DNA of 64,000 bases from assembly GCF_003597395.2 (NCBI RefSeq), contig NC_133770.1, positions 80,788,128 to 80,852,127 of the forward strand, read 5' to 3'. Source of the stretch: Chelonoidis abingdonii. Its lineage: Eukaryota; Chordata; Testudines; Testudinidae. Positions 56,915 to 64,000 of this stretch are shown piece after piece. The notes beneath the pieces were generated by a model, which was given only the letters and a program-made list of their open reading frames with translations, did no database searches and was not told the DNA's origin. Position 1 is the stretch's first letter, and the number at the start of each line of letters is the position of its first letter. Position numbers and translations under genes: made by a program.

Positions 56915-57066
56915 ACTAACCTCATTATCTCTAGCTTGCTTGCATATAGATACCCGCCCCTGGAAATTTCCACTACATGCATCTAATGAGGTGGGTATTC
57001 ACCCACCAAAGCTCATGCTCCAAAACATCTGTTAGTCTATAAGGTGCCACAGGATTCTTTGCTGCT

Positions 57067-57589
57067 TCATGGATGAGGTTTAGGATTTCTCCTCTTATTC
57101 ATTTGGATTATGATGCAGTTGCCTTTAATAATGAGACCATTTGACTCTCTTAATTGTCCACGTATTACAAAGTAGTCTCTTGTCCCTTCCTTAGTGCCCT
57201 TTAGATAATTGGGCCTGACAATCTGTGAGCATGCATCCTTACCTCTAGGACACCTCCTCCTGCCCAGACGTGACATAGCAGGGGACTTTGCCTCTCACAC
57301 TTCTCTGGTGGCCACCTTCTCAGCCATGATGACCAATCCCAGACAGTCTCTTCCCCAGATTCTCTGACTGGGTCTTTTGTGCTCTGTGGGTCAGCCCTCG
57401 GGCCAAGTCACACAATAGTTCAGTCCCCTAATGGTGTTCAGTGCAATACAGAAGGTCCCTCAGCCCTCTTGGGGCTTGACTTCAATTCCTTCCCTTCTTA
57501 GGGTATTGTCCTTCCAGACTTTTTACCTGCCTGGAGTCCAAATACCTTATGGGCTTCTATCTCATTCCCTGGCATGGGCAGCGGTTATC
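57067..57589. other. Unassigned DNA, possible repeat
   Basis: 57300-57580 has intermediate base composition and phrases like CCAGACTTTTTACCTGCCTG that remind me of reptilian LTR sequence, but no ends are seen. A minus-strand frame at 57067-57276 has no motif I can name. Confidence 0.3.
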
Positions 57590-57990
57590 AAAGGCCAGGG
57601 AAGATGAAGCCTCCCCTAACCCATGCTGTGGCCCAACCCACACTATGCCCCAAGGCCCCCACTCTTCCGTGAAGCCAGCAGAGGCTGAGCTCAGGCCAGC
57701 AGCCTAGATCTGGGGCTCTGGTGGTGACTGGGGTGGCTTGGGCTGGCTGGCGGCCTGGGGCATCTTGGGGTAGAGGGCGGCTCAGGCTGGCCAGAGGCTC
57801 GGTGGTTGAGCTGGCCACCATAGCCCAGAGGTTGGGCTGGTTTGGCCGGGGCTCCTCTGGCCATGGGGATGGGGGTGGGAGGCTTGGGGTTCTGACGAGC
57901 AAGGGTGGGCAGAAGGGGCAGGGCCTTGGGTGAAAGGGTGGGGCCAGGGGGCTAGCATCCCCAAAGGGGCATTTCATTTGCCTCCCACGT
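57590..57990. repeat. GC-rich repeat, class unknown
   Basis: An abrupt GC-rich, strongly G/C-skewed island (GGGGGTGGGAGGCTTGGGG and similar) with degenerate GGCTGG units. Open frames of 60-129 codons on both strands come from composition and carry no motifs. I recall similar blocks inside reptilian transposons but cannot name it. Confidence 0.4.
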
Positions 57991-58249
57991 TCCCTGGTCC
58001 ACGCAGACCCTAGCTAGGGCCCCACCACAGGACTTAATCCTGTTCCTGTAGCTCTGCTTCCTGGCCATTGCCAGACCCAAACTATTGCACCTGCATCCAG
58101 GTCTTCCCCAAGGACTGAGCTCACAGCTCAGCAGTGAGGCAAGTCATGGACAAGGTTAAAGCCCAGCTTGTCTCAAAGGATCAGCCAGCCCATGATCACA
58201 GCCCTAATGTAACTTAGAACTTTTTAAAGTTGTGTGTCTGTCAAGGATG
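57991..58249. other. Unassigned DNA
   Basis: No feature recognised; may include lead-out of the Gypsy remnant. Confidence 0.3.
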
Positions 58250-58870
58250 CTTGTTATAGCTGGTATGGTCTGATGCTAGTCTGTGTGTTTCCATAGCAGC
58301 CACTGGTATGACTTTCTGTCATATTTGAGTTCATCAGTAGTTGAATATGATGCTGGACTCTGTGACAGTGTGTTTGCTATTACCAGATTTTTCCCAGGAA
58401 CATATTTAGCAATTGGATTAAATCACATTAACATTATCAAAAGATCTTGGCATCTCAGATCCAGGTCTTTTCCACTGATGAAGGTTACAAGCGGTTTATG
58501 GTCTGTTATCAGTGTCAGAGAATCCAACCACACAGATCTCTTTAAAAGTTCTCACATACCCTATGCATGCCAGGCATTACTTTTCAATCTATGCTTAATG
58601 TTTTTCTGCTTCTGGTGACTGTGTGAGAACAAAATGCAACTGGCTTCCGCTCAGATCCATGTTACTTAGCTGCTTCCATCTGCACTGACCACTGTGGGTT
58701 TGTTCACATCATAATACCTGAGACCGGGGCTGTTGAAATTGTTTCTTTTACATGTTGATTTGGCCTCTGTAGCCACAATGTGTTGGACTTTACCAGTTCA
58801 TTCAGAGGTTTTGTCACTGAAGAAAGGTCTTATAGGTATCGACCAAAGAAATTTACCATCACCAGGGGAT
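58250..58870 (-). pseudogene. Ty3/Gypsy pol remnant: RT end and RNase H
   Basis: One minus-strand frame, with stops and small indels, reads through the end of reverse transcriptase into RNase H. Order: VNFFGRYL then DLSSVTKPLNELVKS (about 58860-58780), equivalent to the block after the palm in Gypsy RT; then ERKPVAFCSHSHQKQ; LITDHKPLVTFISGKDLD (about 58512-58455), with the TDHKPL signature of Gypsy RNase H; and KYVPGKNLVIANTLSQSP (about 58410-58355), in which Gypsy elements have ADTLSR. In the intact element these domains copy RNA to DNA and remove the RNA strand. Integrase, protease and LTRs are not seen next to it. At least five in-frame stops show it is dead. Confidence 0.85.
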
Positions 58871-58899
58871 GCATCTCACTTCTGGTACATTTGTACAGT

Positions 58900-60040
58900 T
58901 TTAGCATTCCATCGCAGCACCTACACACAGGGCTGTGCTGAGTCTCCAGATGCATTCATTTACCACACACCTCACCACTCCACATCTGACATGGGTGATC
59001 TTGCATCGCTGACAGCATGGCAGCTCGAAGCCAGGCAGGTTGTCATCAAGGCTGAGTGATGAGAAAAGAGTTTCTTACAGTGGGAGCAACTCATTTCCAT
59101 TCTGCTCACCACAATGTGATAGCATCAGCTATGGAGATGGTTGGTAACATAGTCCAACGTGGTCTCTTACTTACGAGTCCATGGCGAGGCACCTCCCATA
59201 TAACTTTGAAAAGTGGCAGGTATCTCCTGGATTTGTCAAGATGGTTCTTTGAGGCAATATAATGCGTGATGTTAAGTGGTGGAATATTAGAAAGGACTGG
59301 TATCAATTTAGTGTTTTGTGGTCTCATAGTCCCTGTTATTATTCTCATTGTTTGATTCAATTGCACGTCAACTGGCTTTGTGTGGGGAAAGTTTAACCAC
59401 ATAGGAGCACAGTGTTCTCCAACTGCGTCTGAGAGTTAATGCCAAACTGTGTAGTTTTTGCGCATTAGCTCCCCAAGTTGAGACTAGAGAGATAGCTCAG
59501 TGGTTTGTGCATTGGCCTGCTAAACCCAGGGTTGTGAGTTCAATTTTTCAGCAGGCCATTTAGGGATAAGGGGCAAAAATCTGTCTGGGGATTGGTCCTG
59601 CTTTGAACAGGGGGTTGGACTAGATGACTCCTGAGGTACCTTCCAACACTGATATTCTAAGAGGCCAGTTCTGCTCTTAATCTTCTGAGTTATCTTGGTG
59701 AGGGTCCTTATGCATAAGTGTATGAGCTAGAGTTACTCCTATGGCTTTGGGTCATGTGCCAGTCCTCCTCTATTCAAGAAGATGTTGAGTTCTTGTGAAG
59801 CGTTAGTGTGACTGAGATGTGAGCATGACAACACTGTTTTTGATAAACTGGGCTGAAGTCTCCACTTTTTGAAATAGCCACGGATGGCTACCATATCTTG
59901 GTTCAGGTTGTCCTCAGTCTTTTTGAAGTCTCTTTCTCTTGAGGCAAGGCAGATATCACCTGCATACTTAAATGCCTTGAGATTGTTGGAGGCAGATCAT
60001 TCATAAATATGAGTGGGTTCTGGCAGTAACTGGCCATCTG
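58900..60040 (-). pseudogene. Jockey-like (non-CR1) LINE RT remnant
   Basis: The minus strand reads a second kind of non-LTR reverse transcriptase. Near 59970-59940 is KYAGDICLASRE, the palm active site (YADD in relatives) with the first aspartate replaced by glycine. Then follow NLNQDMVAIRGYFKKW, LSKTVLSCSHLSHTNAS-like sequence and LGVTL-like sequence up to the SINE at 59662. After the SINE comes LNFPHTKPVDVQLNQTMRII and PVLSNIPPLNITHYIASKN (59402-59250), the C-terminal block typical of Jockey-type elements, then a worn PGFELP phrase near 59030. Frame shifts and stops abound. The sequence is clearly unlike CR1; the exact clade (Jockey, I or a relative) is not settled. Confidence 0.75.
59485..59662 (+). 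mobile_element. Cry-type tRNA-derived SINE, second copy
   Basis: Parallels the copy at 55583: GAGATAGCTCAGTGGTTTGT, GCCTGCTAAACCCAGGGTTG, a B-box-like GTGAGTTCAATTTTTC, GGGGCAAAAATCTGTC, GGACTAGATGACTCCTGAGG and the CR1-like end CCAACACTGATATTCTAA. It interrupts the Jockey-like LINE remnant and is on the opposite strand. The target duplication is not clear (AGA-rich flanks). Confidence 0.9.
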
Positions 60041-60549
60041 AGAGTTCCTCCGAGCTTATGGAGCATCCCAGGGAGGAAAGGACAGGGCAGAGTAGGAATA
60101 GAGCTATGCCCCACTAAACCAATGCTCCATGGGTGTATGGTGCTTTAAGGACCTATACACCAATGGTGTAAGTTAGAGCAGCTTTTAGCCTTCAGAACTG
60201 GTACAGGGATAGCCCAACTCTCACAGCCAGAGAGCTGTAAACTCCCTTTCTTTTGCACCTTGTGTAGCTTGGCCACATAAGAGAACCTGTCCCTATATTA
60301 TATACACAAAATCCTTAAGATTCATGACGAGGTCATTTCCTGTCTCCTGTAAGTTCTTCATTGGAAGACAGAGGGTCTAGACTGCAAGAAAATGGTTAAT
60401 CTCAGAGGTGTTTGGGAAAAGACAAGTGGGCTGAGTTCTGATACATTAATGACATATATGGCAGCCACATTTTTATTAGCAGGATCCTAAAAGAGGACCT
60501 CCCAGAGTACAGTGAACCAGCGCAACCTCCTCTAATCTATCTCTTTCCC
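60041..60549. other. Unassigned non-coding DNA
   Basis: No recognised feature; the first bases may be 5' LINE sequence. Confidence 0.35.
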
Positions 60550-60640
60550 TAAAACTAAGGATTTGATCCAGCTGTCATTGAAATCAGTTGAAAGACTCCC
60601 ATCAGTTGTCTTCAGTAAGAACTGAATCAGGCCCTAAGTT
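60550..60640. mobile_element. Self-complementary short repeat
   Basis: AGGATTTGATCCAGCTGTCA on the left and AAGAACTGAATCAGGCCCTA on the right, with TTGAAATCAGTTGAAAGACT before the centre. Member of the 12703/27319 family. Confidence 0.6.
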
Positions 60641-61575
60641 AAAGTGGTGAGCTGCAGAAATCCCTCAGGACCTATGAGAACTATGATAGATCTATGAAGA
60701 AAGAAATAACTAGGACATCTGTTTGGCCTCATTTGGATGGGTGGGTAGGGAAGTGGAACTGGAGAAAGAGAACATCTCTCAATAACTTCCAAAATGATTA
60801 GATTTCACTAAAATTACACATGCTCAAAAGCTGAAGAGTCACAGTCCTAATAATTCTTCACTTACCTTATAAAAATGGATACCTGTCTCTTTCAAATTAG
60901 TATGTCTGATGTATATATTTTCTGAATATGCAGTACCAGTATGTATTTCTGTATGAAATAGTAATCATGGATTTCAGAACTGACTGATCCGCCTTAACTG
61001 GTTTTGAAGCACCAAAATCCTCAAAGAAAAACTGTTTCCTCTGGCTGTCTGTACATGAAATTGATTTATGACTAGTTTTCTGTTCGAACCACTGTAATTT
61101 TGTGAAATGATAGCAGTATTGATTCCAGAAAGAATTCCACTTCACTGAAACTGCCAGGGCAGAGGAACTAAATGGAGACTTGGAGTGAAGTATCTAGCTT
61201 TCCACTTTATCAATTTCATCTCTTTTGCTCCCCACCTTTGCTTAACAACCTACATCTCTTCTTTTCCTCCTTCTTCTTCCTTTCTGGCTCTGATCTTTTT
61301 CTGTGTTTTACAGACAAACTACAGAGCATATTTGCTTACCTGTGAACTTTCAGCAGCAGTTCTATTCGTATACATGAGTTTAAAATAGAATCAGAGCTAG
61401 GAATAGGCTGCCTGAGATCTCAGAGCTTTTTGTGCTTTTGTATCCTCTGGGGGAGTTTGGTTGCTCTGAATCCAGATCTTGAGAAATGCTGATGCATGGA
61501 ATTGGCTATTTCCTACAGGATTATTGGAAGGTAAAATAATATGTCTTTTTTAGTTAATCTAAAAATGCCTATGAA
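60641..61575. other. Unassigned non-coding DNA
   Basis: AT-rich; a pyrimidine-rich run (CTTCTTTTCCTCCTTCTTCT) lies at 61258-61280. No gene feature. Confidence 0.4.
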
Positions 61576-62333
61576 AGAATTAAGGCCCAGAGAAGAAGAA
61601 TCATGTACTCCATATAACATTTTCTTTCAATAGGCATTTATATATATATATATGTGATGGGGCAAGGCCAGATGGCTACAGTAAAGTAGTGAGAAACAGG
61701 TATGTTAGCCCCAGACTAAACAAATCCCTGGTACCATGGTAACCAAATGACAGTTGCCCCAGGTTAATCAAGACACCTGGGGCCAATTAAGATCTTTCTA
61801 TAAGGCAGTGGAGATAGCTACATTGATTGGGACAGCTGAAGGGCAGGCTGGAGCTAGTTAAAAGCCTCCCAGTCAGTCAGTGAGGTGTGCGTGTGAGGGG
61901 CTGGGAGCAAGAGGTGTGGGGAGCCGAGAGTGAGAGGATGTACTGCTGGAGGACTGAGGAGTACAAGCATTATCAGACACCAGGAGGAAGGCCCTGTGGT
62001 GAGGATAAAGAAGGTGTTTGGAGGAGGCCATGGGGAGGTAGCCCAGGGAGTTGTAGCTGTCATGCAGCTGTTACAGGAGGCGCTATAGACAGCTGCAATC
62101 CACAGGGCCTTGGGCTGGAACCTGGAGTAGAGGGCAGTCCTGGGTTCCCCCCAAACCTCCCAACTGCTGATCAGACACAGGAGGAGTTGACCCAGACTGT
62201 GGGTTCCACCACAGGGGAAGATCACAGAGGTGAGCAAATCTGTCAATAAGCGCAGGAGCCACCAAGGTAGAGGAGGAACTTTGTCACAACATATATGGAG
62301 TACATGATTCTTCTTCTGTGGGCCTTAATTCTA
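61576..62333. repeat. 40-bp inverted repeat enclosing an LTR
   Basis: 61576-61618 and 62291-62333 are reverse complements with about one substitution over 40 bases (shared core CAGAAGAAGAATCATG on the right arm's complement, with G for C at one base on the left). TTAA occurs in both arms near the outer edge. If the LTR between them is removed, the arms lie about 35 bases apart around an AT microsatellite, so the target was itself a hairpin, or the arms are terminal repeats of a larger element. Confidence 0.8.
61653..62288 (+). mobile_element. Solo-LTR-like element, 636 bp
   Basis: Bounded by TGTGATGGGGCAAGG and GAACTTTGTCACA, so it has TG...CA with inverted TGTGA/TCACA ends. Plus-strand promoter-like TTTCTATAAGGC is at 61796-61807 and a weak AATAAG at about 62244. 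Flanks ATATA and ACATA match at 4 of 5, but lie in AT-repeat DNA, so they are weak evidence. It shares TGTGATGG and the GGAACCTGGAG...CCTGGGTTCCCC module with the block at 24801, which suggests one LTR family. Open frames of 120-130 codons across it on both strands are not coding-like. Confidence 0.7.
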
Positions 62334-62420
62334 CTAGCATGAATTAAGAGTAACTCCACTAAAGTCAATTACATTACAACAGTGTAAAACTTGTGTGAAA
62401 TCAGAACTACATCCATTGAA
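62334..62420. repeat. Diverged self-complementary repeat
   Basis: AAGAGTAACTCCACTAAAGTC then ACAGTGTAAAACTTGTGTGAA follow on from GGGCCTTAATTC of the inverted repeat; similar in style to the 12703 family, weakly preserved. Confidence 0.4.
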
Positions 62421-63239
62421 CAGACAGGCACAGCTGGGGAAGAATGGAATACATCTTCATCCATGTGAGCAGAAACTCAATGGGTTAGTCACATTTCTGG
62501 TTTGCTAGCCTTGACAGTGTCCCTTTAAAGAGTGATAATCATCAAATAAAATTAGATGTAAAACTTGCAGTAATATAATGTTATATTTGCAAACCAGAAT
62601 GAACACCTCCATGTCCACAGGAAATGCAGAAGTTCAACTTCCAATGGCAATGTTAACTCAGCCCCCTTGCACAGAGAATATGTCAACTTACACCTTTAAT
62701 AACTTAATCAGTTACCAAAATTACTTTATTACTGTATGGTTTTGTATTTGATTTCTCACTGTGTGTAATTTTAAAAGGAAAATGGGGCCATATAGTGTTG
62801 TGCCATTGTGAGGTTGCACAATAGGATCTGTGGAGTCACACAAAACACAAAACTTGATTGGTCTATAGCCACATAACAGAACTAAAACTGAAGGGCTATG
62901 GTATAAGTGGCACCAGCAAAAGAGTACCTAAACAAAACTTTTTCACTTAACATAACAAAGCACTGTTTTTAATTATTTATATGTTCCTTATTTTTTAAAT
63001 CTTCTTACAGGCTTTCCAAGAGGCCATTCCTCATTGAGGACTATGTAGCCACATTAGAAGTGTGCAGTTTTAGGACCCAGATTTTCAAAAGACAGCCTTT
63101 TTTCTGTGGGCACAATAATTTGGATAGGTAAATAACACAAACAAATATAATGTGGGAGAGCTCCGACCTTGTCCCTGTGGATCCCATGCTTCCAGGTGGT
63201 TTGTGCCAGTCTCAGAGGCTCACTGCGATGCTCCACATA
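62421..63239. other. Unassigned non-coding DNA
   Basis: AT-rich. GGACCCAGATTTTCAAAAG at 63072 recalls the fragment at 24-62. Nothing else recognised. Confidence 0.4.
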
Positions 63240-64000
63240 GTCCTTCTCTCTCTAAGGGCAGGGTTACAGTCTACTGAGCCCTTTTCATCATAAGCCAGCA
63301 AGGAGGTTGGTGACAGAACTCCCAAAGAGCCTGTTGTCCCTATGGGCTTATTCCAGAACAGTTTAGCCTCCTGTCTGGACAGGGGCCTGTCTTCCCCTCC
63401 CAGGAGGTGTTTCTGTAGTGGCAGGATGGGAGGAACACGCCCTCGAATCCGGGTTCCGGCGCAGGGACCCTAATAGCAGCAGCTGTTGGCAGCCAAACTT
63501 TCACCGCTGGAGTTGCTACATTTCCCTGGGCCACTTTTCCACAGCTGTCCCACTTCTCTCTCTCAAAGCCTTCTTCACCCTTACATTAGGGGTCCCTTTC
63601 CAGTGGCTTGAGGATGTCTTCATTACCCAGCCCTTCAGCTGCACTTCCTCTCCTCTGGCTCCCTGGCTCTCCTTGGCCTGACTGGAGTGAGCCCTTTTAC
63701 AGTATCAGTGGGGCCTTACAGTCAGATGTTCATGTTAGTTTAATGGCTTCAACTGACTTTTTGCAGGCTAATTGGAATCATGTGTCCACCCTAGCCTGGA
63801 GCAGCCCCTGCTCTGGTCAGTCAGGGAACAGAAAACTGCTTATCCAGTGGCTAGTATGTCTGCCTTCTACTACTCTCCTGTATCCCAGCGCGTACTTCAG
63901 GAGGTGAAGGCCACTTTACTGCCCGCTGCTCGGGCCTACCTCGACCAGGTCCTGTGAGAGGGCATGCCTCGCCCACCCTCCATCCCAGGCCCCGTGGACC
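63240..64000. mobile_element. GC-rich repeat, probable LTR-element part
   Basis: From about 63240 the base composition rises and text such as GCGCAGGGACCCTAATAGCA and GGCCACTTTTCCACAGCTG resembles reptilian LTR-element sequence as I recall it. The last 120 bases change again to GC-rich DNA with a short open plus-strand frame ending at 63957 (LQEVKATLLPAARAYLDQ) that may belong to a further element cut off by the window edge. No ends or duplications can be seen. Confidence 0.4.

Larger units (their letters stand above)
56195..57066 (+). mobile_element. Penelope-like retroelement, 5' part inverted
   Basis: 3' part of a Penelope-like element (PLE). The plus strand from 56441 encodes the end of the linker and a GIY-YIG endonuclease remnant, followed by untranslated sequence ending CTGTTAGTCTATAAGGTGCC and ACAGGATTCTTTGCTGCTT, which I recall as the 3' end of a widespread reptilian repeat. 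56195-56442 is the upstream linker in opposite orientation: on the minus strand it reads RPVVAHRQPANLKHILTSN, then CNKPRCQLCPHIYTSD. The junction is a 42-bp inverted repeat (56211-56252 and 56443-56484). A 30-bp unit (CCAAGGCCTGTGAAAG...ATCATTGT) is tandemly duplicated at about 56380-56440. No reverse transcriptase core is present. Confidence 0.85.

Noticed and set aside
57588..57977. 129-codon minus-strand frame
   Set aside because: Compositional: proline/serine-rich translation of a GC-rich repeat, with further open frames on both strands.
1..64000. CRISPR array, bacterial-type operons, RNA genes or a defence-like system
   Set aside because: No regularly spaced direct repeats, no operon-like runs of long frames and no structured RNA gene; content is that of a repeat-rich vertebrate intergenic or intronic region.

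Overview
The window looks like non-coding DNA from a reptile, most likely a cryptodiran (hidden-neck) turtle. Base composition is AT-rich and vertebrate-like, no reading frame has the conservation or splice structure of a cellular gene, and almost everything identifiable is a transposable element or its relic. Two tRNA-derived SINEs near 55.6 and 59.5 kb have the polymerase III box layout and CR1-like tail of the Cry SINE of cryptodires. CR1 LINEs are the dominant long element, and there are many hAT-type miniature elements. I name the host from recalled repeat consensus sequences, not from a database search.

Layout. 0-5.6 kb: mostly unassigned AT-rich DNA with a CR1 relic on the minus strand, two palindromic relics and a MIR-like SINE. 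5.6-7.5 kb: a decayed plus-strand CR1 with reverse transcriptase motifs, interrupted by a GC-rich hAT miniature element with a perfect 8-bp target duplication. 7.5-30.1 kb: a series of non-autonomous DNA elements (9.6, 11.6, 13.3, 14.4, 21.2, 22.6, 29.2 kb), several with intact terminal inverted repeats and target duplications, plus an L2-like LINE fragment at 19.1 kb and an LTR-like block at 24.8 kb. 30-45 kb: another long inverted-repeat element (30.3 kb), an L2-like fragment (36.4 kb), an LTR-like block (36.8 kb), a GC-rich terminal-repeat element (40.0 kb) and a 2.1-kb composite hAT-type structure with a 130-base assembly gap (42.2-44.3 kb). 45-52 kb: mostly unassigned, with a MIR relic and a 112-bp hAT element. 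52-60 kb: a dense nest of retroelements: a CR1 on the minus strand split by a complete solo LTR and by a SINE, then a Penelope-like element with a GIY-YIG endonuclease remnant and an inverted 5' part, a Ty3/Gypsy pol remnant, and a non-CR1, Jockey-like LINE remnant carrying a second SINE. 61.6-62.3 kb: a solo-LTR-like element enclosed by a nearly perfect 40-bp inverted repeat. 63-64 kb: a GC-rich repeat of uncertain class.

The insertions can be ordered by nesting: CR1 before LTR and SINE; CR1 before the hAT element at 5.8 kb; the Jockey-like LINE before its SINE. I found no RNA gene, no CRISPR array and no intact protein-coding gene. No new functional system is evident. The best leads are structural: the composite element at 42-44 kb, the inverted Penelope-like element, the Jockey-like LINE beside a Gypsy remnant, the inverted repeat around the 61.7-kb LTR, and a numerous family of short self-complementary repeats.
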